From Bacteroidota bacterium (GTDB lineage: Bacteria; Bacteroidota; Bacteroidia; Bacteroidales; Dysgonomonadaceae): a DNA stretch of 64,000 nt. Numbering within the stretch: the stretch's first letter is position 1; each line of letters begins with the position of its first letter. Made by a program: the position numbers and the translations under genes. Below the pieces are notes generated by a model that saw only the letters and a list, made by a program, of their open reading frames with translations, had not been told where the DNA came from and did no database searches. This document shows, piece by piece, positions 16,088 through 24,912 of this stretch. The DNA is taken from NCBI GenBank assembly GCA_023388315.1, contig JAEWGM010000041.1:34505-98504 (forward strand), read 5' to 3'.

Positions 16088-17164
16088 GTGAGATTTCTAT
16101 TTACGGTGCAAGGTGAGGGTAGAGGCCACTTTACGCAAGCGCTGGCTCTTTCATCGATGTTGCAAAAACACGGCCACGAAGTGGTGGCTGTTTTGGTTGG
16201 CAAAAGCGATGCGCGTGAAATTCCATCTTTCTTTCGAGACAAAATCGGTGCTCCCATACAGGCGTTCGATAGCCCCAATTTCACTGCCGTGTACAAGCAA
16301 AAACGCCCCAATTTAACCGTGAGCGTTATCAGCAATATTTCTCGTCCGTTTATATTTCGAAAAAGCATCCTTTTTGTCAAACAACAAATAGAGAAATATA
16401 AGCCCGATATGGTGATCAATTTCTACGAGTTGATTACCGGAATGGCGTACGAAATTTATCGGTTAGACACCAAACTGAACATCCCAATGGTTGCCATCGC
16501 CCACCATTATGTGTTGATGAATCCCAACTTTAAAACCACCGCGGAGCAAGACATGAAGTTTTATTTCTTGAGTGTGCTCTCGAAAATCACATCGGGCCGC
16601 GCCCACAAAAGGTTGGCGTTGTCATTCCGTGAAATGGAGCCGTATAAAAATGTGATAACCGTTCCGCCGCTGCTGCGCTCCGAAGTGTTTGAAATAACGC
16701 CCACCAAAGGCGATTACATTCACGGCTATATGTTAAATACCGGTTATTACGAGGAGATAATGAAGTGGCACAAGAAAAATCCCAACGTGCCTTTGCGGTT
16801 TTTCTGGGACAAAAAAGATGCCGATGAGGTAACGGTAGTGGATGACAATTTAATTCTCTATCGCCTTAACGACGAAAAATTTCTCAAAAGCATGGCCGGC
16901 TGTAAAGCCTATGCCACCACCTCGGGTTTTGAATCGGTATGCGAAGCATTGTATTATCAAAAACCCGCGCTTATGGTGCCGGTACACGTGGAGCAGGAGT
17001 TCAACGCTTTCGATGCCGGTTTGTCGGGAGCAGGTATCACCGGCAAGAAATTCAAATTGAATAAATTACTGAATTTTATTCCCGACTACGCGCCCGATGA
17101 GAAGTTTCGTGATTGGGTACACCAAGCCGAAGAGCGATTTATGAAAGAACTCGGTGCAGTGTGA
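16088..17164 (+). CDS. Glycosyltransferase family protein (MGDG-synthase/MurG-like fold)
   Basis: A 358-residue protein beginning with GTG (MRFLFTVQGEGRGHFTQA). The GEGRGH segment near the N-terminus and the C-terminal TTSGFESVCEALYYQKPALMVP block are typical of GT-B enzymes related to MurG, MGDG synthase and the uncharacterised MJ1255/VC2487-type proteins. The C-terminal block corresponds to the nucleotide-sugar site. It is probably a cytoplasmic or membrane-associated glycosyltransferase; donor and acceptor are unknown. It has its own promoter. No in-frame ATG is available close by, so GTG is preferred. Confidence 0.7.
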   Translation: MRFLFTVQGEGRGHFTQALALSSMLQKHGHEVVAVLVGKSDAREIPSFFRDKIGAPIQAFDSPNFTAVYKQKRPNLTVSVISNISRPFIFRKSILFVKQQIEKYKPDMVINFYELITGMAYEIYRLDTKLNIPMVAIAHHYVLMNPNFKTTAEQDMKFYFLSVLSKITSGRAHKRLALSFREMEPYKNVITVPPLLRSEVFEITPTKGDYIHGYMLNTGYYEEIMKWHKKNPNVPLRFFWDKKDADEVTVVDDNLILYRLNDEKFLKSMAGCKAYATTSGFESVCEALYYQKPALMVPVHVEQEFNAFDAGLSGAGITGKKFKLNKLLNFIPDYAPDEKFRDWVHQAEERFMKELGAV

Positions 17165-17205
17165 GGGCGTTGAGCATTGAGCATTGGGTGTTAAAACACA
17201 GGCTT
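17165..17205. repeat. Degenerate short tandem repeat (ttgagcattgagcattg)
   Basis: Tandem gttgagcattgagcattgg units follow the stop of the glycosyltransferase gene, in the short convergent gap before aroB. Confidence 0.5.
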
Positions 17206-17220
17206 ATCGCGCGTCCCGCA

Positions 17221-18276
17221 TCAAATCCCCACCGTATCTCGGTAAAAATCCAGCGCTTCAAAAATCCGTTCTTTTTCGGCGTTTTGGTCAATTTGCACGT
17301 TTCCGATATCGGATAACAGGGTGAAATTAATGGATTTACCGTGATTCTTTTTGTCGTGAGTGGCAATTTCATACAACGTTTCGTAATCATCGCACGAAAT
17401 TGGGAATGCCCCATAATGTTGTTGGATGAAACCAATGGTTTTCTGCAATTTTTCTTTGGGAAAGTTGCACAAGCGATGCGAGAGGTAGAGTTCCACAATT
17501 AATCCCCAAGCCACCGCGAAACCGTGCGGTACAGGCGTGTTTTGCTCAATGGCAAAACTCTCAAACGCGTGCCCGATGGTGTGCCCTAAATTCAACGCTT
17601 TGCGAATATTTTTTTCAAACGGGTCTTTTTCCACAATGCGCTGTTTGATGCCCACAGAGCGGAACACCATTTCGTTCAGTTGCCCGTAGTCGATATCATC
17701 GAAGGAGAAAGCAAGCAGTTTTTCCCAATCGGGGTGTGAGTGAATGAGCGCGTGCTTAATCATTTCGGCGTAGCCAGAGAGCAAATCGTTTTTCTCCAAA
17801 GTGCGGAAAAAATCGGAAGAAATCACCACGAAATCCGATGAGTAAAACGCGCCAATTTCGTTTTTAAACCCTTCAAAATTAACGCCCGTTTTTCCGCCCA
17901 CGGCAGCGTCCACAGCGCCCAATAAGGTGGTGGGAATATTCATGCATTGGATGCCTCTTTTAAACGTGGCGGCGGCAAACCCGCCCAAATCGGTAATCAT
18001 TCCGCCACCTAGGTTTATGAGCATGGAATGTCGCGTGGCGCCTCTTACAGTGAGCTGTTGCCACACGTGGCTTAGGTTGGCTATGTTTTTGTTGATGTCG
18101 CCGGCGGGAATGATGATTTTCTCTGCTTCCCGAATGGCCTGAATTTCCTGAATTAGCGGAAGACACAAAGCGTGCGTATGCTCATCGGTAAGGACGAATA
18201 ATTTATCGTGGCGCGTGTTTTTGATTAGTTTTTCAACATCGCTTGCTAAATTGCTGCTTTTTATAACTTGTTGCAT
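17221..18276 (-). CDS. aroB: 3-dehydroquinate synthase
   Basis: A 351-residue NAD- and metal-dependent enzyme that converts DAHP to 3-dehydroquinate, step two of the shikimate pathway. Conserved blocks are visible: NLGGGMITDLGGFAAATFKRG, TTLLGAVDAAVGGKTGVN, a central SGYAEMIKHALI and LNLGHTIGHAFE with metal-binding histidines. The length is normal. It is the last gene of a leftward cluster: the GH3/beta-lactamase fusion gene ends 13 bp upstream of its ATG. No other aro gene is nearby, so the operon partner set is functionally mixed. Confidence 0.93.
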   Translation of the reverse strand: MQQVIKSSNLASDVEKLIKNTRHDKLFVLTDEHTHALCLPLIQEIQAIREAEKIIIPAGDINKNIANLSHVWQQLTVRGATRHSMLINLGGGMITDLGGFAAATFKRGIQCMNIPTTLLGAVDAAVGGKTGVNFEGFKNEIGAFYSSDFVVISSDFFRTLEKNDLLSGYAEMIKHALIHSHPDWEKLLAFSFDDIDYGQLNEMVFRSVGIKQRIVEKDPFEKNIRKALNLGHTIGHAFESFAIEQNTPVPHGFAVAWGLIVELYLSHRLCNFPKEKLQKTIGFIQQHYGAFPISCDDYETLYEIATHDKKNHGKSINFTLLSDIGNVQIDQNAEKERIFEALDFYRDTVGI

Positions 18277-18289
18277 TGTAGTGATTTGT

Positions 18290-21262
18290 TCAATGAGAGA
18301 CTCTTCTGTAGGTGTTGGTTGTGAGGGCGTTGTAAATTTCTTCTTGAATGCGTTCCCTGATTTTTAAAGACGACAGCCTATTGGGCGACCGCGATGGATT
18401 TACTCGATTTGAGAGGAAAATATAGATTAAATCGTTTGTCGGGTCCACCCAAAAGCATGTTCCGGTATATCCCGTGTGCCCGTACACCGAAATGGGTGCT
18501 CGCGGACTGGTGGGACTGGCGTTATTGTTTCGCGGGTCGGGTTTGTCGAATCCCAGTCCCCGACGGCTGACACTACTTTTTGTGGTGGTGAAAACCCGCA
18601 CGGTTTCTTGGCTCAGATAGCGTTCGCCACCATATTCACCACCGTTGAGCCACATTTGGTAGAGCTTAGCCAAGTCGTTGGCGTTGGAGAAAAGCCCCGC
18701 GTTTCCCGATATTCCGCCAAAGAGTGCCGCTCCTTCATCGTGCACGTACCCTCTTACGTGTTGCTTACGGAAAAATGGGTCGTTTTCAGTGGGCGGAATC
18801 ACGTTGACGCTCATATATTTCAATGGTTGAAAAGTGGTGCTTGTGGCGCCTAATTTCTTGAAAAAGTTTTGCTGAACGTAGGTGTTCAAATCTGTTTTGC
18901 TTATGTTTTCCACCGCTTCTTTTAGCAGCATAAAATTCAGGCAGCTATACGCGTATCGTCCTCTTGTGCGCAACTTTGAGTTGATGACATCTTTGAGCAA
19001 CACATCGTGCATGGCTTGGCTGGCGAACAAGTTATTGGCCACGGGTAAATTGAACGTGGGCGATTCTTTGGTGGAAATTAAATTGGAATGAAACCGATAA
19101 TCCGTTCTTCCCCAAGCGCCGGCATAGCGGGCATGATATCGGGCGGAGCGTGACCCGAAAAGTGAACCTGAATAGCTGTTGGGGTCGATGGCGGAAGTGT
19201 AGTAGGGGATGAATGGTGTAATTCCCGACTCGTGCAACAATAGCGCCCTGATGTTGGTGTTGGCTTTGTCGCTTCCCCGGGTTTCAGGAACAAATTTGTT
19301 GATGGCGTCTTGCAGGCGCATTTTTTTTTCGTCGTACAGCTTCATCACCGCCGGCAATGTAGCGGAAGCTTTGGTTACGGAGGCCAAGTCGTATACCGTT
19401 TCATCGGTTACGGCGGAACTGGTTCCGTAATCGAAATTGCCAAAGTGGTTTTCGTAGATAATCACTCCGTTTTTCGCCACTAACACTTGGCAGCCGGGGT
19501 AAGCGCGTTGGCGAATGCCTTCCAAGGCAATGGACTCAATGCCACGCAATTTTTCCGATGGAATGCCCACCTCTTCGGGCATAGAATAGGCTAAACGGAT
19601 TTTTTTTGTATCGATTCCCGTATTCGCTTTAAAATTTCCTGACGAAACGGGCAGTTTTCCGCTCATCGAGATGCCGCCAAAAATTCCTTGCGCGGCGCTC
19701 ATTTGCGCGAATTCCGAATTGTCGTATCCAACCATAACCGCCGAGGCGTTGGTGGCCGATGCCGAAAAATTGCTCAGCCGATAGGGCGACGTAAATAGAA
19801 CAAGCACCGATCTTTTATCGCCTGCCAATTGCTGCAACGCGGAAGCGTCGGCCGCGTTCGCGGCGTGAACGGAAATAATCACCAAATCGTACTCTTTTAA
19901 TTGCAAACCCGAAACCGCCGCTGCCGACGAAACCTGAAAGGTGGTGACATTGTCGTATTTTTTCAGGTATTTTTGGAACGTGTTGGCCGCCGGCGCACCA
20001 ATGGCCACGGATGCGATGTTGGTTTTATCGAGTTGTTTGATCGGAATCACATCTGTGTTATTCTTCACCAACGTTACCGCGCCGTCATAAATTTTGCGTT
20101 GCACCCACTCGGCTTCGGAAGAGTTCACGCGTTGGCTCACCGTTTTGCTGTTGATGGATTTAAATTCGTGCGCGCCAAGAATGTATTTATACGAAAGTAT
20201 TTTTTTAACTTTTTGCTCCAAGAGAGCTGATGAAATGGTGCCGCTTTCCACCGCTTTTTTCACCGATGCAAACTCCGCCGCTTGGTTTACCACGCCTAAA
20301 ATCACATCGTTTCCGGCCAGCAACGCTTTCACGCTCATTTCCGATTGCGTGGAAACGCCTCTCATCGCCATGCCGTCTGTAAACACGAGGCCGGTGAAAC
20401 CCATTTGTTTTTGCAGTAAATCCACACCAACCGACGGCGATAAAGTTGCCGGTAAGCCGTTGGTGTTCAGTGCCGGAACATTTAAGTGGCCAATCATAAT
20501 TCCCGATAACGCGGCTTTCACGTACTCGCGGAACGGCAGCAGCTCCACCGCTTCCCATCGTTGTAAATTATGGTTGATGGTGGGCAGCGTTTTGTGCGAG
20601 TCTTCCGATGTGTCGCCGTGTCCTGGAAAGTGCTTTGCCACTGCCATCACACCGTTTTCTTCCAATCCTTTCGCGTAAGCGATGCCTTGTTTAGCTACAC
20701 TTTGAGGGTTTTCGCCAAAAGAGCGAGTTCCGATGATGGGATTCGATGGGTTGCTGTGCACGTCAATGGACGGCGCGAAATTCACGTGGATGCCCATTTC
20801 TTTGCATTGGCGCGCCACTTCTTTGCCGTATAATTTCAGAATTTCTTCATCGTGAATGGCGCCAATAAGTTGGTTGCGGGGAAATTTGGGCGCGTCGGAT
20901 AAGCGCATGGACAATCCCCATTCGCCATCGAGCGATATCAAAAGCGGAATTTTGGCGATGCTTTGCGCGTAGTTGGTGGCTTCGGCCTGTTGCGCCAATG
21001 TTCCTTTTGAAAAAAGTAACCCGCCCACTTTTTGATCGTTTATGTAGCCGGCGGTTCGTGTGCGCCACGCGGAAGTGGATTCCACGATGGGCATAAAAAG
21101 TTGGCCGATTTTTTCGTCCAGTGTCATGCCCGCGTAGGTTTGTTCCACCCATTCGTTCATCTTTTGCGTGTCGGCATTTTGGTACAACGTGGGCACCACT
21201 TGCGCCGACAGCAGCGCGGCGCTGAAAATAAATATAAAAAGGAGGGTATGTTTTTTCGTCAT
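18290..21262 (-). CDS. Glycoside hydrolase family 3 (NagZ-like) fused to beta-lactamase-family serine hydrolase
   Basis: A 990-residue exported fusion with a signal peptide ending near LLSAQ. The N-terminal half (about 30-370) is a GH3 domain with the NagZ-type KHFPGHGDTSEDSH loop (about 213-226) and the catalytic-Asp block LVFTDGMAM (about 290). A GH3 C-terminal alpha/beta region follows (about 400-570). The last ~400 residues are a class C beta-lactamase-like domain with SVTK (SxxK), YSCLN (YxN) and HTGYTG, closely resembling the separate serine hydrolase at 5019-6239. A hexosaminidase joined to a peptidase/esterase-like domain suggests peptidoglycan fragment processing in the periplasm (inference). 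It sits 6 bp after the metallophosphatase gene and 13 bp before aroB. Confidence 0.9.
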   Translation of the reverse strand: MTKKHTLLFIFIFSAALLSAQVVPTLYQNADTQKMNEWVEQTYAGMTLDEKIGQLFMPIVESTSAWRTRTAGYINDQKVGGLLFSKGTLAQQAEATNYAQSIAKIPLLISLDGEWGLSMRLSDAPKFPRNQLIGAIHDEEILKLYGKEVARQCKEMGIHVNFAPSIDVHSNPSNPIIGTRSFGENPQSVAKQGIAYAKGLEENGVMAVAKHFPGHGDTSEDSHKTLPTINHNLQRWEAVELLPFREYVKAALSGIMIGHLNVPALNTNGLPATLSPSVGVDLLQKQMGFTGLVFTDGMAMRGVSTQSEMSVKALLAGNDVILGVVNQAAEFASVKKAVESGTISSALLEQKVKKILSYKYILGAHEFKSINSKTVSQRVNSSEAEWVQRKIYDGAVTLVKNNTDVIPIKQLDKTNIASVAIGAPAANTFQKYLKKYDNVTTFQVSSAAAVSGLQLKEYDLVIISVHAANAADASALQQLAGDKRSVLVLFTSPYRLSNFSASATNASAVMVGYDNSEFAQMSAAQGIFGGISMSGKLPVSSGNFKANTGIDTKKIRLAYSMPEEVGIPSEKLRGIESIALEGIRQRAYPGCQVLVAKNGVIIYENHFGNFDYGTSSAVTDETVYDLASVTKASATLPAVMKLYDEKKMRLQDAINKFVPETRGSDKANTNIRALLLHESGITPFIPYYTSAIDPNSYSGSLFGSRSARYHARYAGAWGRTDYRFHSNLISTKESPTFNLPVANNLFASQAMHDVLLKDVINSKLRTRGRYAYSCLNFMLLKEAVENISKTDLNTYVQQNFFKKLGATSTTFQPLKYMSVNVIPPTENDPFFRKQHVRGYVHDEGAALFGGISGNAGLFSNANDLAKLYQMWLNGGEYGGERYLSQETVRVFTTTKSSVSRRGLGFDKPDPRNNNASPTSPRAPISVYGHTGYTGTCFWVDPTNDLIYIFLSNRVNPSRSPNRLSSLKIRERIQEEIYNALTTNTYRRVSH

Positions 21263-21268
21263 TGAGCG

Positions 21269-22102
21269 TTATTTTCTGATTTTTTCAAATTCTACATCAA
21301 TTTTTCCCACAAAAACGCCTCTTCCCGATGTTTGATAAATCAACACATCTTTATTATCGGCATTTTTACGAACTTTTGGTTCTTTCAAATACGTATGGCT
21401 GTGTCCGCCAAGAATTAAGTCGATATTTCGAGTAGATTCCGCCAATTTTAAATCGTTGGTATATCCCAAATGCGAAATGCAAACAACCATATCGCACTTG
21501 TGGGTTTCGCGCAGTTCTTTTGCCACGCGGTTGGCTGTGGCGATGGGATCCAAAAATTTCATTCCGCCATAATTATTTGTGGCAATCAGCCCCCGTGGAC
21601 TTATTCCGAGCCCCAGAATGCCGATGCGGACACCACCTTTTTTAATGATGGTGTATGGTTTGATGAAATTAGCGAGCGGCGTTGCAGAAAAATCGTAATT
21701 GCTGGAAACGATGGGGAAATTGGCTTTGCGAGCGACATCTTCTAACACGTCCAGCCCATAATCAAACTCGTGGTTGCCAATGGTGGCGGCATCGTATTTC
21801 ATTAAATTCATCGCTTCCACCTCCACTTTTCCTTTGAAAAGATTGAAGTAAGGTGTGCCTTGCAGGAAATCGCCGGCATCTAACAGCAGTACGTTTTTGT
21901 TTTCACGGCGAATTTCATCCACAAACGTGGCGCGACGCACCACGCCGCCTTTGTCGGGCGCCGTTTTATCGGTTTCGGGAAGTGGTTCTATGCGGCTGTG
22001 CGTATCGTTTGTGTGAAGAATCACCAGTTTTTTCTGCGCTATGGAATAGCCGCTAAACGATAAAAAAATGAGGAGAAAATAAGAGAAATATGTTGTTTTC
22101 AT
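21269..22102 (-). CDS. Exported metallophosphatase, N-terminal half of a split 5'-nucleotidase
   Basis: A 277-residue protein with a signal peptide and the calcineurin-like metallophosphatase domain of UshA-type 5'-nucleotidases: LHTNDTHSRIEP, DAGDFLQGTPYF, IGNHEFDYG, ISHLGY and LGGHSHT supply the two-metal site. UshA-like proteins usually continue into a C-terminal substrate-binding domain; here the protein ends after the metal domain, and that domain is encoded by the separate gene 9 bp upstream (22112-22864). The two gene products presumably work together in the periplasm on nucleotides or related phosphoesters. Confidence 0.85.
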   Translation of the reverse strand: MKTTYFSYFLLIFLSFSGYSIAQKKLVILHTNDTHSRIEPLPETDKTAPDKGGVVRRATFVDEIRRENKNVLLLDAGDFLQGTPYFNLFKGKVEVEAMNLMKYDAATIGNHEFDYGLDVLEDVARKANFPIVSSNYDFSATPLANFIKPYTIIKKGGVRIGILGLGISPRGLIATNNYGGMKFLDPIATANRVAKELRETHKCDMVVCISHLGYTNDLKLAESTRNIDLILGGHSHTYLKEPKVRKNADNKDVLIYQTSGRGVFVGKIDVEFEKIRK

Positions 22103-22111
22103 CGCTGTTTT

Positions 22112-22864
22112 TTAGTCAATTATGGTTATTCTGCCATCGAGTTTAGATGTCAATTCCTTTCCTTGGCGGGTTTGTTCTTTCACATAATCCAGCATAACAT
22201 CGCGCAGTGTGATGTTTGTGTTTTCAGTTTTAATGGCGTTTTTAAATGCTCCCATGCTATCGTTCCCTTCGGCAAGATAATCCAATGTAACGATGTGGTA
22301 CACTTTGTTTTGGTCTATAGGTTTGCCATCAACGGTTACCGACTTCACTTTTCTTTTCTCAATAACCAGCTTCACGTTGGATGAAATTCCCGCCCCGCCA
22401 AGGCGCGCGTAGGCGTCGAAAATTTTGTTTAACTCACTGCCTTTCAATTCCAGAAAAGTGATGGTGTTGTCGAACGAGTAAATTTCAAACAAATTCCCTA
22501 CCGTTACCGGCCCTTTGGGCAACGTTGCCCGATGCCCGTGAACGTTCATCACAGCCACATCGGCGCCGTTGGGTAAATGCTCATCGCGGTAGGCTTTCAT
22601 TACATCGGAGGTGAAATTGGTGAGCAAACTTTCGGGCCGTTTGTGATCCATCAATTCGGTGCTGGTGGCGATTACTTCGTTCATTTCCTTATCCAAATCC
22701 ACTTTATATGTGTTCACCAGTGCTTGCATGCGGGTGTTGGGATTTGCATCGAAAGAAGCATCCATCTCCACGATGGTTCCCGTCATTTGTGAAACGCGGT
22801 AAGATGTTTTACAGGAAACCGTGATAAAGGCAGCGAGAAAAATGCCTATTATTTTGATTTTCAT
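22112..22864 (-). CDS. 5'-nucleotidase C-terminal domain lipoprotein
   Basis: A 250-residue protein corresponding to the 5'-nucleotidase C-terminal domain. Its conserved pieces include VAVMNVHGHRATLPKGPVTV, where homologs usually have a NGGGxR-type segment, and the TLDYLAEGNDSM segment near the end. The N-terminus is a lipoprotein signal with a lipobox-like ITVSC around residue 18. The order is reversed relative to a normal UshA polypeptide: this C-terminal-domain gene comes first, then the metallophosphatase gene. Having one half lipid-anchored suggests it tethers the pair to a membrane (inference). It heads the four-gene leftward operon. Confidence 0.8.
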   Translation of the reverse strand: MKIKIIGIFLAAFITVSCKTSYRVSQMTGTIVEMDASFDANPNTRMQALVNTYKVDLDKEMNEVIATSTELMDHKRPESLLTNFTSDVMKAYRDEHLPNGADVAVMNVHGHRATLPKGPVTVGNLFEIYSFDNTITFLELKGSELNKIFDAYARLGGAGISSNVKLVIEKRKVKSVTVDGKPIDQNKVYHIVTLDYLAEGNDSMGAFKNAIKTENTNITLRDVMLDYVKEQTRQGKELTSKLDGRITIID

Positions 22865-22919
22865 TTTACTGAATCTTATATTTTAGAGTGTACATCAACC
22901 TAAGAACAAATAAAACGGT

Positions 22920-22951
22920 CAAAAATACGCTTTTTTCCCGTTTATTTCAAG
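22920..22951 (-). promoter_or_regulatory. Promoter of the split 5'-nucleotidase/GH3/aroB operon
   Basis: On the minus strand tatttttg (22927-22920) is an exact -7 box; cttg at 22951-22948 is a partial -33 element about 20 bp upstream. Confidence 0.55.
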
Positions 22952-22987
22952 ATGAAGAATAAAAATAAAACTTAAATATAAGATGTT

Positions 22988-23018
22988 ATTGTAGTTTAAT
23001 GAAAAATTACTACCTTTG
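22988..23018 (+). promoter_or_regulatory. Promoter of rplS
   Basis: tacctttg (23011-23018) is an exact -7 box, and attg at 22988-22991 is a 3/4 -33 match with 19-bp spacing. The leader of about 78 nt before the ATG is long enough for autogenous control, but no specific structure is claimed. Confidence 0.6.
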
Positions 23019-23102
23019 CATCCGCTTTGCGCAATCTCTGTCGGGCATTCCGTTATATTGCGTTCATACAAAGTTAATTATTAACATAAAGCTTACACAA
23101 AA

Positions 23103-23453
23103 ATGGAATTAATTAAAATAGCAGAACAGAGTTTTGCTCAAGAAAAAAAAGAACATCCCAAATTTAAAAGTGGTGACACCGTAACGGTGGCATACCGCAT
23201 TGTGGAGGGGAACAAAGAGCGTGTGCAGCAGTATCGCGGCGTGGTAATTAAAATTGTTGGCCACGGAGATACAAAACGATTCACGGTTCGTAAAATGTCA
23301 GACAATATTGGCGTTGAGCGTATTTTTCCCATCAACTCGCCTTTCATTGAAAGCATTACGCTTAACAGCGAAGGTAAAGTGCGCAGAACAAAATTGTATT
23401 ACCTGCGTAAATTGCGCGGAAAAGCCGCACGTATCAAAAAGAAAGTGTATTAA
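23103..23453 (+). CDS. rplS: 50S ribosomal protein L19
   Basis: A 116-residue protein with the L19 signature: FKSGDTVTVAYRIVEGNKERVQQYRGVVI, RKMSDNIGVERIFPINSPFI and the Lys/Arg-rich YYLRKLRGKAARIKKK end. L19 lies at the 30S-50S interface near the inter-subunit bridge. It is monocistronic here, with its own promoter and a terminator 19 bp after the stop, and is not joined to trmD/rimM/rpsP as in many bacteria (rimM is at 57059-57580). Confidence 0.97.
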   Translation: MELIKIAEQSFAQEKKEHPKFKSGDTVTVAYRIVEGNKERVQQYRGVVIKIVGHGDTKRFTVRKMSDNIGVERIFPINSPFIESITLNSEGKVRRTKLYYLRKLRGKAARIKKKVY

Positions 23454-23472
23454 TCTACCATCAACTTACAAT

Positions 23473-23503
23473 AAAACGCTTCGAGGTTTCGGAGCGTTTT
23501 TTC
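23473..23503 (+). terminator. Intrinsic terminator of rplS
   Basis: Stem aaaacgct / agcgtttt (23473-23480, 23493-23500) is followed by a T-run. Confidence 0.8.
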
Positions 23504-23535
23504 TTTGGCGGCTTTCTTGTAAATGATTATTTTTG
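23504..23535 (+). promoter_or_regulatory. Promoter of recO
   Basis: Exact TTTG (23504-23507), a 20-bp spacer and exact tatttttg (23528-23535). It directly follows the rplS terminator. Confidence 0.75.
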
Positions 23536-23560
23536 CGTTACGGCGATAAATTGGTAAACC

Positions 23561-24280
23561 ATGCACCACAAAACCGAAGGCATTGTATTAGGCACTTCCA
23601 GATACAGCGATGTGTATTCCATAACCCACGTTTTTACGCGCGATTTTGGGCGGGTAAGCTATCTTTTGCCGCGAAGCGGAAAAAAATCCAACGTGAAAAC
23701 CTCGTTGTTCTTCCCGCTTTCTATCGTAAGCCTGTCGGTGGAGCACCAGCCGTTGCGCGAAATTCAGCGAATAAAAGAAGCCGAAAGGCTAACGCCGCTG
23801 CACGAAATTTGCACCGATATGGCCAAGGTATCGGTGGCGTTTTTCCTGTCGGAATTTCTTTCGCGTGTTCTTCGTGAAACCCACGACAATGAGTTGCTTT
23901 TTCATTATCTTAAAAATTCCATTGAAACACTGGAACAAACCCACAAAGGAATAGCCAATTTTCATATGGCTTTTATGTTGGGGCTGACCCGGTTTTTGGG
24001 GTTTTATCCCAATTTGGAAGCGTACAGGCCGGGGTTGTATTTCGATTTAATGAACGGCGAATTTGTTGCCCCGCAGCCTTTGCACCCTCATTATTTGAAC
24101 AAAACCGAGAGCGCCGTTTTGCTAAACCTGCAGCGAATGGATTACGCAACGATGCGCTTTTTTAAATTTTCGCGAAGCGACAGAAACTTGGTTATTGAAC
24201 GGTTGTTGACTTATTACCGCTTGCATGTGTATGATTTTTTGCCGTTAAAATCGTTGGATGTGTTAAAAGAGTTGTTTTAA
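23561..24280 (+). CDS. recO: DNA repair protein RecO
   Basis: A 239-residue protein with the RecO N-terminal OB-fold (KTEGIVLGTSRYSDVYSI, then a FTRDFGRVSYL strand) and a helical C-terminal part. RecO anneals single strands and loads RecA together with RecR at gaps. The Bacteroidetes form lacks the cysteine zinc cluster found in some RecO proteins, and none is visible here. The last four bases overlap the convergent thiamine pyrophosphokinase gene. Confidence 0.88.
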   Translation: MHHKTEGIVLGTSRYSDVYSITHVFTRDFGRVSYLLPRSGKKSNVKTSLFFPLSIVSLSVEHQPLREIQRIKEAERLTPLHEICTDMAKVSVAFFLSEFLSRVLRETHDNELLFHYLKNSIETLEQTHKGIANFHMAFMLGLTRFLGFYPNLEAYRPGLYFDLMNGEFVAPQPLHPHYLNKTESAVLLNLQRMDYATMRFFKFSRSDRNLVIERLLTYYRLHVYDFLPLKSLDVLKELF

Positions 24281-24900
24281 AACACCTGATAAACAATTAC
24301 CCGGCCCGATGTTTCAATGGTAAACCAATCGCCGAGCGATTCGTTGAGTGTGCCTTGCCACCAATTGGTGAAAATGGCTTTTTTAAGCGGGTATTGCAAA
24401 TTTTGTGTAGAAATTTCGTTGCGGTCAATGGCAAAAAATGAAACTTGTTGTCCCGGAAAACTGCTGAATTTGGTGGTTGTGTGAATGGGCGTGAAGATGC
24501 CGTAGTTGGTAATCATTTTCACAGTGGCAACTTCCAAGTATTCGGCCAAAAGAGAAATATTGCCAATGGTGTGATCTTCTCGCTTTCCGGTTCCACCCAC
24601 AATCACAATGTTTTTCATACTGCGCTGCACGCAGAATTGCACCGATTTGGTTAAATCGTTGGTCTCTTGATCGGGGTTGGGGAAGATGATATCCGCGAAG
24701 CGGATTTTGTTTTCCGCCGAAACAGAGTCGCAATCGCCCACAATGGCGTCGGGGCGGCCGCCACGGGCAATGAAATCGTTGGCGGCGCCGTCGGAGCAAA
24801 CCACAAACGGCGCGTTTTCAATGTAGCGCAAAGGAATTTCATGACGCGGAAACCGGCCGTTGGCAATAATTACCGCGTCGTAATCTTTTTCTGGAAGCAT
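24277..24900 (-). CDS. thiN: Thiamine pyrophosphokinase
   Basis: A 207-residue protein with the thiamin pyrophosphokinase catalytic motifs near the N-terminus: CSDGAANDFI and DAIVGDCDSV, followed by DQETNDLTKSV and VGGTGKREDHTIGN. It converts thiamine and ATP to thiamine pyrophosphate, the cofactor of the PDH E1 encoded 1 kb away and the ligand of the riboswitch at 36938-37010. The gene follows the SIMPL gene in the same direction with a 12-bp gap. thiN is used in the sense of a stand-alone pyrophosphokinase; the enteric counterpart is not orthologous by name. Confidence 0.85.
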   Translation of the reverse strand: MLPEKDYDAVIIANGRFPRHEIPLRYIENAPFVVCSDGAANDFIARGGRPDAIVGDCDSVSAENKIRFADIIFPNPDQETNDLTKSVQFCVQRSMKNIVIVGGTGKREDHTIGNISLLAEYLEVATVKMITNYGIFTPIHTTTKFSSFPGQQVSFFAIDRNEISTQNLQYPLKKAIFTNWWQGTLNESLGDWFTIETSGRVIVYQVF

Positions 24901-24912
24901 TTTTGATTGGAA

